From the NCBI RefSeq assembly GCF_000445125.1, contig NZ_ATHL01000153.1:62001-126000 (forward strand): 64,000 bases of DNA, written 5' to 3'. The notes beneath the pieces are model-generated. The model was given only the letters and a program-made list of their open reading frames with translations. It had not been told where the DNA came from and made no database searches. Shown one piece after another: positions 35,229 through 43,385 of the stretch. Made by a program: the position numbers and the translations under genes. The stretch is from Novosphingobium lindaniclasticum LE124. GTDB taxonomy: Bacteria; Pseudomonadota; Alphaproteobacteria; Sphingomonadales; Sphingomonadaceae. The stretch's first letter is position 1. Every line of letters starts with the position of its first letter.

Positions 35229-37528
35229 TCGGCGGGCTCGGTGATGCGGGTGTCCCCAGCGTTTCCGATGCCGGCCGGGTTGTCGCCGGTTCGCTGCCCG
35301 CCGCTGCGGGCGAGATCGTCCGCAGCGAAATCGTCCACCGCGATCACTTCCGCCACGGCCGCGTCGGCGGCGCGCAGGCTGTCCAGTTCCTCCGCCGATA
35401 TCAGCCCCTGCTCGCGGGCCTTTTCGGGATCGCGGACCCGCGCCTTGCGCAGGCGGTCATGGAGCGGCTGGGTGGCCACGGTCTGACGGAAGGCTTCGGT
35501 GAGGCGGCCGACCGCCTCGTCGGCGCCGCCGATGTAGACGTTGTCGATCAGGCGGTCGCGCGCCGGGCAGGGTTCCATCAGGATCTCCGCGCACTGGCGA
35601 ATGGTGCGATCCGACGGGCCGTTGCGGCGGCGTCCGAAAGGCTGGATGAACAGGCGCAGCATCCAGCCGACCGGGCGAGCCGGGAAGTTGGCGATGATCT
35701 CCGCGAAGCGCTGCTCGATCGTGGCGAAGCCGCTCTCCATGCACCAGGCGAGCAGGGGCAGATCGTCGTCCTGCCGGCCCTCGTCCTCCCAGCGCTTGAG
35801 CGCCCCGGACAACAGGTAGAGTTCGGACAGGACGTCGCCCAGCCGCGCCGAGAGCAGTTCGCGCCGCTTGAGTTCGCCGCCCAGCGTCAGGAACGAGATG
35901 TCCGAAGCGAAGGCGAAGGCGGCGGCATAGCGGCTCATCTGGCGATAATAGCGCGTGGCCTTCCCGGCCCGTGGCGCGGGCGCGAAGGCGCCGCCGCTCC
36001 AGTTCCGCACGAAAGCGCGGATCGCCGTCTTGAGCGCATGGCCGACGTGCTTCCACAGCACCTGGTCGAAATTCGCCAGCGCCCGCCCGCGATTGGCATC
36101 GCCCACGGCGCGGATTTCCTCCAGCAGGTAGGGATGCGAGCGGATCGCGCCTTGCCCGAACACCATCAGGCTGCGCGTGAGGATGTTCGCCCCTTCCACC
36201 GTGATGCCAACCGGGATCGCCCGGTACTGGCTGCCGAGGTAATTGCGCGGACCTTCGATGATGGCCTTGCCGCCATGGACGTCCATGGCGTCGTTGATGA
36301 CGACGCGCATGCGCTCGGTGGCATGGAGCTTGAGGATCGAGGAAATGACGGCGGGGTGGTTGCCCTGGTCGAGACCCGCACAGGTCAGCCGCCGCGCGCC
36401 GTCCAGCAGATAGGCATTGGCGGCGATCCGGGCGAGGCGCTCCTGGATGCCTTCGAACTTGCCGATCGGCAGGTTGAACTGCGAACGCACACGCGCATAG
36501 GCGCCGGTCGTATGCGCCGCGAAAGCGCCCGCCGCCGCCGAGAGCGAGGGCAGCGAGATTCCGCGTCCCGCCGCCAGCGCGCTCATGAGCATCTTCCACC
36601 CCTGGCCGACGCGCTCCGGCCCGCCGATCACGTTTTCGAGCGGGATGAACACGTCGCGGCCTTCGTTGGGGCCGTTCTGGAACGTCTGCATGGAGGGGAT
36701 GTGCCGGCGGCCGATGGTGACACCGGGCAGGTCGGTGGGGACGAGCGCCACGGTAATGCCGATCTCGTCCTGTCCGCCCAGCAGGTGTTCCGGATCGCGC
36801 AGCTTGAAGGCGAGGCCGAGGATCGTCGCGACCGGGCCGAGCGTGATGTAGCGTTTGTGCCAGTTGAGGCGGATGCCGAGCACCTCCTCGCCCTGCCATT
36901 CTCCGCGGCAGACCACGCCTTCGTCGGTCATGGCGGCAGCATCCGAACCGGCTTCCGGGCTGGTGAGGCCGAAAGCGGGAACCTCGCGGCCATCGGCCAG
37001 GCGAGGCAGCCAGTGTTCCTGCTGCGCCTCGGTGCCGAAGCGCAGGATCAGTTCGCCCGGACCCAGCGAGTTCGGCACCATGGCCGTGACCGCGGTCGAG
37101 ACCGATCGCGTGGCGATCTTGCGCACGATCTCGCTATGCGCGAAGTTCGAGAAGCCAAGGCCGCCGTGTTCCTTCGGGATGATGATGCCGAAGAACTTCT
37201 CGCGCTTGAGGTAGTCCCAGGCTTCCGGCGGCAGGTCGTGCGTCTCCCAGGTCATGCGCCAGTCGTCGATCATGGCGCAGAGCGTATCGACGGGGCCATC
37301 CAGGAAAGCGCGTTCCTCTTCGGTCAATCGGGCGGGCGGGACGGCAAGCAGTTGCTCCCAATCGGGGTTGCCGGTGAACAGCGCCGCATCCCACCATGTG
37401 TTGCCGGCGTCGATCGCCTCGTTCTCGGTGGCGGAGAGTGCCGGTAGCGCCGGCTGGACGAGGGACAGGACCGGGCGGGTGAGGATTTCGCGGCGGGCGG
37501 TCGTGATGAATTGCGGTGCGGGCGGCAT
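35225..37528 (-). CDS. fadE: Acyl-CoA dehydrogenase, FadE type
   Basis: 767 residues, the long form typical of FadE rather than the 380-residue ACADs. YLKREKFFGIIIPKEHGGLG, GLTSPEAGSDAAAM (FAD site), LPIGKFEGIQERLARIAANAYLLDGARR and the region around VEGANILTRSLMVFGQG are characteristic. A C-terminal DUF1974-like helical extension spans about 470-740. It oxidises acyl-CoA to enoyl-CoA with FAD. GGAGAAGGAG precedes the ATG; it is the first gene of the minus-strand operon fadE-fadI-fadJ-hydrolase. Confidence 0.92.
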   Translation of the reverse strand: MPPAPQFITTARREILTRPVLSLVQPALPALSATENEAIDAGNTWWDAALFTGNPDWEQLLAVPPARLTEEERAFLDGPVDTLCAMIDDWRMTWETHDLPPEAWDYLKREKFFGIIIPKEHGGLGFSNFAHSEIVRKIATRSVSTAVTAMVPNSLGPGELILRFGTEAQQEHWLPRLADGREVPAFGLTSPEAGSDAAAMTDEGVVCRGEWQGEEVLGIRLNWHKRYITLGPVATILGLAFKLRDPEHLLGGQDEIGITVALVPTDLPGVTIGRRHIPSMQTFQNGPNEGRDVFIPLENVIGGPERVGQGWKMLMSALAAGRGISLPSLSAAAGAFAAHTTGAYARVRSQFNLPIGKFEGIQERLARIAANAYLLDGARRLTCAGLDQGNHPAVISSILKLHATERMRVVINDAMDVHGGKAIIEGPRNYLGSQYRAIPVGITVEGANILTRSLMVFGQGAIRSHPYLLEEIRAVGDANRGRALANFDQVLWKHVGHALKTAIRAFVRNWSGGAFAPAPRAGKATRYYRQMSRYAAAFAFASDISFLTLGGELKRRELLSARLGDVLSELYLLSGALKRWEDEGRQDDDLPLLAWCMESGFATIEQRFAEIIANFPARPVGWMLRLFIQPFGRRRNGPSDRTIRQCAEILMEPCPARDRLIDNVYIGGADEAVGRLTEAFRQTVATQPLHDRLRKARVRDPEKAREQGLISAEELDSLRAADAAVAEVIAVDDFAADDLARSGGQRTGDNPAGIGNAGDTRITEPAE

Positions 37529-37636
37529 CTAACGGGCTCCTTCTCCTGCCCGGCACAACGCCTGTCGCCGCGAAATTGCTCCCGATCTATTCCTGCAAGG
37601 GGATTTGGCGCCAGATCCGGCGCTCCTGCCGCGTCC

Positions 37637-37846
37637 CTATTTGCGCCGGAGTTCCTCGGGCTTGTGCGCCGCCTTCTTGCCGGATTTGGCGCTCTTGACG
37701 ATGTACTGCGGATCGTCCGGCGTCGCGGCGACCTTGTGCTTCATGATGTGCGTCTCGGAGGTCTGCTTCTTTTCCACGGTGCCGTGGGTCTTGCCCTGGC
37801 TGGTGTTCCACTCGACCTTGTCGCCCTTCTTGAACTCTTTGGTCAT
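37637..37846 (-). CDS. DUF2945 (TUDOR-like) small protein
   Basis: 69 residues. [19 protein letters not shown], the middle [19 protein letters not shown] and C-terminal [19 protein letters not shown] are the DUF2945 hypervirulence-associated TUDOR family, small basic beta-barrels common next to stress regulons. GAGGCAGC lies before the ATG, and an EcfG promoter is about 30 nt further upstream. Confidence 0.82.
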   Translation of the reverse strand: MTKEFKKGDKVEWNTSQGKTHGTVEKKQTSETHIMKHKVAATPDDPQYIVKSAKSGKKAAHKPEELRRK

Positions 37847-37877
37847 TCGCTGCCTCGCCTGATGCCTGCGATCCGCA

Positions 37878-37903
37878 AACGCCGGGCGGGGCGGCCGCGT
37901 TCC
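37878..37903 (-). promoter_or_regulatory. EcfG (general stress response) promoter
   Basis: Minus-strand GGAAC (37903-37899) and GTT (37880-37878) with an 18-nt spacer lie 31 nt before the DUF2945 start. The sequence fits the EcfG consensus exactly. Confidence 0.6.
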
Positions 37904-38025
37904 GCCCGCCGATGCGGTTCTCCCCTGCCGGACGTGAGAGGGCAGGCGCAGCGCGCTTGATGGCGGCCCCGTTTTGCGCATATGCCGTGAGCATCACGAG
38001 CGGCTCTTCTCCTGCGAGGTCTTTC

Positions 38026-40005
38026 ATGTCCCTAGTCAAGAAATCGGCGCTCGCCGCCCGCAAGACCGCTGCCAAGGCCGGTGTGGAGACCGCGGAGACG
38101 GCCCGAGCTGCCGCGCCGAGTCCCGCTCCGGTGCGCGCCCGCAGGCGGCCCGTCACCGCGATGGACCGGTTGGACGAGGCGACGCAGGAACTGGCCAGCG
38201 GCCTGGCCGAGGCGGCGAGTGCCGCGGCGCAGCTTCAGCAAGCGACCGACCATATCTCGGTCTCGGCGGAGGAAGCCGCCGGCGCGGCGCAGGAGTCGCT
38301 GGGGCTGATCGCCAGCCTGCGCGACAATTTTCGCGAATCCAGCGAGCGGGCCGCGGCCTCCCGGAACCATGTCGAACGCGTGCAGGCCGGCTTCGCCGAA
38401 GCGGCGGCACAGATCGAGGCTTCGGTCGCGGCGATCGTGCTCAACGGCGAACGGCAACTTGGCTCGGTGGCTCTGGTGGAGAAGCTCGAATCCACGGCAG
38501 CGGCGATCGTCACCATCGGCACCACGGTGGCGGATCTGTCGGAGCAGACCGGCATGCTGGCACTCAATGCCGCGATCGAGGCGGCACGGGCCGGCGACGT
38601 GGGGCGCGGCTTCGCCATCATTGCCGACGAAGTGCGCGAACTGGCCGACGATGCCGAGCGCAACGCCGCCGAAATCCGTGAACTGGGTGACGGGATCGCC
38701 GCAGAGACCCGGCAAGTGGCGGATCGTATCCGCCGCTCTTCCGCTGTCGCGGTCGAGCAAGTCGAGGGCGGCCGGGCGCTCGTCCAGGATCTGCAACAGG
38801 CGCGGGAGCGGCTGAACCTGCTGGCGAAGGGCGCGCGCGACATCGCGCAGGCGGCGATCGAGGCGGACCAGGGCGCGACCGAGGCCGAGAAGGGCGCCGA
38901 GCAGATCGCCGCCGCGGCGGAGCAGCAGTCGGCGGCTTCGGCGCAGGCACGGCAGGCGGTCGAGCAGCAGGCGGTGTCGCTGGACCAGAGCCGGCAGACC
39001 GCCGAGGAGCTTTCGGTACTGGCGGAGGGCCTGTCCGGTGGGCGTGACGGCGGGATGGACGCGGAAGGCGCGGCGGAGCAGATTGCTGCTGCCGCCGAGG
39101 AACTTTCCGCAACGGTGCAAGAGCTGTCGGGCGCGGCCGGGCAGATCCTGGTGGCGGTCGAGCAGATCTCCCGCGGCGCGCAGATCCAGGGCGCCGCCAC
39201 GCTCCAGGCTAGCGCCGCCATGGGGCAGATCGAGAATGCCGCCCTGGCCGCGCAGACGCGCGCGGAGGAGGCCAGCGAGGGAATGCAGGCGGTCATCGCC
39301 ACCGCCGACGCCGCTAGCGTGCAAGTGGCCGCTCTGGTGGCCGGCGTGGCGAATGCGGTAGACGAAACGCGGGCGGTGCTTTCTGCTTTGGTCAGGGTGG
39401 GCGACACCGGCCGCCGCATCGAGACGATCGGAGACGGGCTGGCGCTGGTGGCGCTCCAGACCAATATGCTGGCCGTCAACGGCGCTGTCGAAGCCACACG
39501 CAGCGGCAGCGCGGGCGCGGGTTTCTCGACGGTGACCGCCGACATCCGCAAGCTGTCGCGCCAGGCCGCAGCGAACGCGCAGGACGTCAAGGCTTCGGTG
39601 CGGGCCATCCAGGACCAGCTGGCCCTGGTGCGCGGCGACCTCGAGCAGATCGCCGGAGCAGGTGAGACGGAGGCGGGGCGGAATCGCGCGATGATCGAAC
39701 GTTTCGCCGTGATGAGCCGCAGCCTTTCCGAAGCCGGCAGCGGCAATGCGGTGATCCGCGATGGCGCGCAGGTGATCCTGCGCTCCGTCCGGGAAATTCG
39801 CAGCGGCAGCGAGCAAATCGCCTCGGCCGCCGAACTGGCCTCGGGAGCGGCCCGCCAGGCCAGCGTCGCCGCGCGGCAACAGGCGCAAGGCGCAGAGGAA
39901 CTGGCCGCCGCTATCGAGGATATCGCGGCGCTCGCGGCCTCGCTCGGCGGTGAGGCGGCTTCCGGCAAGACCGGACCTGCCGCGTTTGCCAACAGCGCGG
40001 CCTGA
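38026..40005 (+). CDS. Cytoplasmic methyl-accepting chemotaxis protein with two signalling domains
   Basis: 659 residues without any membrane segment or signal peptide. Residues 1-45 are a basic Lys/Ala/Pro tail ([16 protein letters not shown]) like histone H1-type tails. Two MCP signalling hairpins follow: tip one at about 170-200 ([21 protein letters not shown], then DEVRELAD) and a more divergent tip two at about 475-505 ([22 protein letters not shown]). The rest is Ala/Glu/Gln coiled coil with candidate methylation sites. There is no ligand domain, so input must come from cytoplasmic partners or the tail. ATG 38026 has GAGG upstream. It is the first gene of the chemosensory operon. Confidence 0.85.
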   Translation: MSLVKKSALAARKTAAKAGVETAETARAAAPSPAPVRARRRPVTAMDRLDEATQELASGLAEAASAAAQLQQATDHISVSAEEAAGAAQESLGLIASLRDNFRESSERAAASRNHVERVQAGFAEAAAQIEASVAAIVLNGERQLGSVALVEKLESTAAAIVTIGTTVADLSEQTGMLALNAAIEAARAGDVGRGFAIIADEVRELADDAERNAAEIRELGDGIAAETRQVADRIRRSSAVAVEQVEGGRALVQDLQQARERLNLLAKGARDIAQAAIEADQGATEAEKGAEQIAAAAEQQSAASAQARQAVEQQAVSLDQSRQTAEELSVLAEGLSGGRDGGMDAEGAAEQIAAAAEELSATVQELSGAAGQILVAVEQISRGAQIQGAATLQASAAMGQIENAALAAQTRAEEASEGMQAVIATADAASVQVAALVAGVANAVDETRAVLSALVRVGDTGRRIETIGDGLALVALQTNMLAVNGAVEATRSGSAGAGFSTVTADIRKLSRQAAANAQDVKASVRAIQDQLALVRGDLEQIAGAGETEAGRNRAMIERFAVMSRSLSEAGSGNAVIRDGAQVILRSVREIRSGSEQIASAAELASGAARQASVAARQQAQGAEELAAAIEDIAALAASLGGEAASGKTGPAAFANSAA

Positions 40006-40012
40006 GCGGCCG

Positions 40013-41422
40013 GTGACCGCGCAGGCGTTGGCCGAAGCAGGGGAAAAGGTGCTCGCCTTCGTCGTGGGCGAGCGGCGCATGGCGGTTCCCGCGCGTCAGG
40101 TGCGCGAGGTTGCCGGCCTGCCTCCGCTGACGCGGGTGCCGTTCGGCGCGGCGAACCTGCTCGGCCTCGGCAACTTCCGGGGCCGTGTCCTGCCGGTTCT
40201 GGCGCTGGAGCGTCAGGCGGGCAACCCATGCTCGCGCGCGCTTCTGCTTGGCGGCGAGCGGCCCGTGGCACTTGCCGTGAATGCGGTGCTCGGGCTTGCG
40301 GAGGCGGATCGGGCCGAGGACGAAAGGCTGGATATCGACGCAGTGCTGGCGGACGCCTTCCCGGAGCGGGCTCGCAAGGCAGCGGCCCCGGCCGGGACAC
40401 GCCTCGCCGGGACACGCCTCGCCGCACAGGGTGCCAGGGAGGAGCCGGTCGAGGACGAGCGCGTGGCGCTGCTGGTGATGGATCTCGCAGGGCAGCGGTT
40501 CGCACTGCCCGCCGATCAGGTGGAGGAAGTCCTTGCCCGCACCGCAGAAGTGGCGGCGATTCCCGGCGCCCATCCCAGCGCGCTGGGGGCGATGGAGCAT
40601 CGCGGCGGCGTGGTTCCACTGTTCTCCCTCGCGGGGCTGCTCGGTTTGGGCGATGCGCAATCATGCGGACGGGGGCAGGTCGCCGTGGTGCGGATCGGCA
40701 GCGGGCTGGTGGGGCTGGTGGTCGAGCGAGTCCGCGCCGTCCTCCCTGTCGCGCACTCGCGGCTGGAGCCTGTGCCCGGGGTGCTGCTGCGCGGCGCATC
40801 GGAAGCGGCGATCCAGGCGATCTGTCGCCCCGGCTCGGGAGAGCGGCTGATCGGCGTACTCGATGCCGATCATCTGCTGGCATCCGGCGCGGACGGGCTT
40901 GCTGCGGGAGCAGTGTCCGAACCGGCGCCTCGGCCAAGGCAGCGGGAAGATGCAGGCCAACCTTATCTGATGCTGCGGGCGGGCCGTCACCGGCTCGCCA
41001 TGCCGCTGGGTTCGGTGGAGAGCGTGACCCTGCCGCAGAGCCTGGCATCCATCCCGGATGCACCTCACTGGCTGGCCGGCATGGTCAATCTGCGAGGAAC
41101 AGCCGTGCCCGTGATCGACCTCTCTGCGCGGCTTGGCGAAGGGACTGGCGGCGCGGGCAGGCGCCTTGTCGTCTCCCGCCGTGACGGCGATGCGGTAGGC
41201 CTTTTGGTCGACCGGGTCGAAGGGCTCATTGCGTTGTCTCCCGAAGTCATCGAGCATGCCGATGCGGGCGGCGAAGCGGACTTCACTTTCGACGGCTATG
41301 CCCGCCTCCCCGGCGGCCATGGCGGATTCGAACGCATTGCCCTGCTGGTCTCCCCCTGGACCCTGATCGATGCGGCCCATCTGGAACTGATGGCCCGTGC
41401 CCAGGGCAAGGCCCGCGCATGA
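40013..41422 (+). CDS. cheW: CheW protein with three CheW domains
   Basis: 469 residues, GTG start 7 nt after the receptor stop. Three CheW modules are seen at about 10-110 (KVLAFVVGERRMAVPARQVREV), 155-290 (ALLVMDLAGQRFALPADQVEEV) and 315-465 (YLMLRAGRHRLAMPLGSVESV, then LAGMVNLRGTAVPVIDL). Multi-domain CheW proteins bridge several receptor-kinase contacts. Between modules one and two a 15-bp tandem duplication gives GTRLAGTRLA. Its end overlaps cheB by ATGA. Partner CheA and receptor are the neighbours. Confidence 0.85.
   Translation: MTAQALAEAGEKVLAFVVGERRMAVPARQVREVAGLPPLTRVPFGAANLLGLGNFRGRVLPVLALERQAGNPCSRALLLGGERPVALAVNAVLGLAEADRAEDERLDIDAVLADAFPERARKAAAPAGTRLAGTRLAAQGAREEPVEDERVALLVMDLAGQRFALPADQVEEVLARTAEVAAIPGAHPSALGAMEHRGGVVPLFSLAGLLGLGDAQSCGRGQVAVVRIGSGLVGLVVERVRAVLPVAHSRLEPVPGVLLRGASEAAIQAICRPGSGERLIGVLDADHLLASGADGLAAGAVSEPAPRPRQREDAGQPYLMLRAGRHRLAMPLGSVESVTLPQSLASIPDAPHWLAGMVNLRGTAVPVIDLSARLGEGTGGAGRRLVVSRRDGDAVGLLVDRVEGLIALSPEVIEHADAGGEADFTFDGYARLPGGHGGFERIALLVSPWTLIDAAHLELMARAQGKARA
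40391..40420 (+). repeat. In-frame 15-bp tandem duplication in cheW linker
   Basis: GCCGGGACACGCCTC occurs twice head to tail (40391-40405 and 40406-40420), followed by a partial third GCCG. It inserts five residues in the flexible linker and keeps the frame. Confidence 0.9.
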
Positions 41423-42540
41423 CGCAGATCCGGCTGCTGATCGTCGACGATTCCGCGCTCATGCGCAAATTGCTCACCCAGCTTTTCAGCGAGGACGGCG
41501 GCTTCGAGATCGCGATCGCCCGCGACGGACACGAGGCACTGGCGATGCTGACGGCCTTCGCGCCCGACGTGGTGACGATGGACATCCACATGCCGCAGAT
41601 GGACGGCCTTTCCTGCCTCGATCGGATCATGGTGGAGCGGCCTTGCCCGGTGGTCATGGTCTCGGCCCTGACGCAGGAAGGCGCCGACGAGACGTTGGAG
41701 GCGCTGTCGCTGGGCGCGGTGGACTTCGTGGCGAAGCCGGAAGGGCCGATCTCGCTCGAGCTGGACCGCATCGCCGACCCGCTGGTCGAGAAGGTCCGCG
41801 CGGCGGCTTCCGCGCGCGTGCCCCGTTTTCTGCGCCTGACGGATCGCGTCCGGGCGCGGGCGGCGAAAGGCGCGGGCCGAGCGGCTCCTGCGCCGATTTC
41901 GGCACGGCCCGCATCGCGCGCGACCATCCGGCCCGCCGGTTCATCCGCCGGCCCGCCGATCGAGGATGTCGCCGCCGTGATCGTGGGCGCTTCCACCGGA
42001 GGCCCGCCCGCGCTCGACGCGCTTCTCGAGCCCCTTCCCGCCGACTTTCCCTGGCCGATCGTCATCGCCCAGCACATGCCGGCCAGCTTCACCGGCCCAC
42101 TTGCGCATCGCCTCGATCGGCAATGCGCGCTTTCGGTCCGCGAAGTGACGGTGGCCGAGCCGCTGCAGGGCGGCACCGTCTATATAGGCCGGGGCGATGC
42201 CGACCTGATCCTGTCCCGGCGGCGCGGCGAACCGGTCGTGATGGCGGCCCCCGCCCGCGCCGAACTGCACTGGCATCCCAGCACCGACCGTCTCGTCGAT
42301 TCCGCCCGCGAGGTGCTCGGGGCGGGGGCTCTGGTCGGCGTGCTGCTCACCGGCATGGGCAACGACGGCGCGCAGGCCATGGCGCGGCTGCGACGGGAGG
42401 GCGGCCGTACCATCGCGCAGGACGCCGACAGCGCAGTGGTGTGGGGCATGCCTGGAGCTCTGGTGGGGCTGGACGGTGCGGATCTGGTGCTGCCGATGGA
42501 TCGCATTGCCGGACAGCTTCTCGAATGGACCGGCGCATGA
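41419..42540 (+). CDS. cheB: Chemotaxis methylesterase CheB
   Basis: 373 residues. The receiver (1-120) has acidic pair Asp10/Asp11 and phospho-acceptor Asp55 (TMDIHMPQMDG) and Lys in DFVAKPEGP. The esterase domain (about 180-373) has nucleophile Ser in VGASTGGPPAL, His in AQHMPASFTG and Asp in LLTGMGNDGAQAM. It demethylates or deamidates receptor glutamates when phosphorylated. It is translationally coupled (ATGA) to cheW and cheR. Confidence 0.94.
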   Translation: MTQIRLLIVDDSALMRKLLTQLFSEDGGFEIAIARDGHEALAMLTAFAPDVVTMDIHMPQMDGLSCLDRIMVERPCPVVMVSALTQEGADETLEALSLGAVDFVAKPEGPISLELDRIADPLVEKVRAAASARVPRFLRLTDRVRARAAKGAGRAAPAPISARPASRATIRPAGSSAGPPIEDVAAVIVGASTGGPPALDALLEPLPADFPWPIVIAQHMPASFTGPLAHRLDRQCALSVREVTVAEPLQGGTVYIGRGDADLILSRRRGEPVVMAAPARAELHWHPSTDRLVDSAREVLGAGALVGVLLTGMGNDGAQAMARLRREGGRTIAQDADSAVVWGMPGALVGLDGADLVLPMDRIAGQLLEWTGA

Positions 42541-43385
42541 CCGAGATCGGAACCGGCGTCACTCCCGGCTCGGGCGTGGATGAGCGGGACATCGCGCGGG
42601 TCAGCGAACTGCTTCGCGGCTGGACGGGCATGACGTTCCTCCGCAACAAGACCTTTTACATCGAACGCCGCCTGCTGGAACGCATGCGCCGGACCGGTGC
42701 CGCCGACATCCGGGCCTACTTCGCGCGCCTGCTGTCCGACGAGGATGAGCGCCAGCAGCTGATCAATGCGGTCACCATCAACGAGACCTATTTCTTCCGC
42801 GAGGAGCACCAGTTCGCCGCTCTCGCCAATACGATCCTGCCGGACCTGGCGCGCACGCGCAGCCCCGGCGACCGCATTCGCATCTGGTCGATGCCCTGCG
42901 CCACGGGAGAGGAAGCCTATTCGATCGCGATCTGGCTGCTGGAATTCTGGCCCCTGGTGGATGCCTATCATATCGAGATCGTCGGTTCGGACATCGATAC
43001 CGCCGCGCTCGCCGCCGCGCGTGAAGGAGATTACGGAAGGCGGGCCGTGGCACGGATGCCGGAGGCGCTGCGCACGGCCTACTTCGATCATGACGGAACG
43101 CAGTACCGCCTGATCCCCGACTTGCGCGAATCGGTGCGCTTCGCCCCCGCCAACCTGATCGACGCGCGGGAGATGGCCGCGCAAGGGCATTTCGATGTGA
43201 TCTTCTGCCGCAACCTGTTGATCTACTTCGATGAGGAGGGGCGGCAGAAGGCGGCGGAGAACCTGCACCGGGCGCTCCATCCCGGCGGCTACTTGTGCCT
43301 TGGCCATAGCGAATCGATGACCCGCATCGACGATCGCTTCAATCTGGTTCGCCTTGACGACGCGATCGTCTATCGTCGCGCATGA
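42537..43385 (+). CDS. cheR: Chemotaxis methyltransferase CheR
   Basis: 282 residues. N-terminal helices (about 15-85) precede the SAM domain: INAVTINETYFFREEHQF, SMPCATGEEAYSIAI (SAM-binding loop), VGSDIDTAALAAAREGDYG and FDVIFCRNLLIYFDEEGRQKA. It methylates glutamates of the receptor with S-adenosylmethionine. Both ends overlap neighbours by ATGA. Confidence 0.94.
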   Translation: MTEIGTGVTPGSGVDERDIARVSELLRGWTGMTFLRNKTFYIERRLLERMRRTGAADIRAYFARLLSDEDERQQLINAVTINETYFFREEHQFAALANTILPDLARTRSPGDRIRIWSMPCATGEEAYSIAIWLLEFWPLVDAYHIEIVGSDIDTAALAAAREGDYGRRAVARMPEALRTAYFDHDGTQYRLIPDLRESVRFAPANLIDAREMAAQGHFDVIFCRNLLIYFDEEGRQKAAENLHRALHPGGYLCLGHSESMTRIDDRFNLVRLDDAIVYRRA

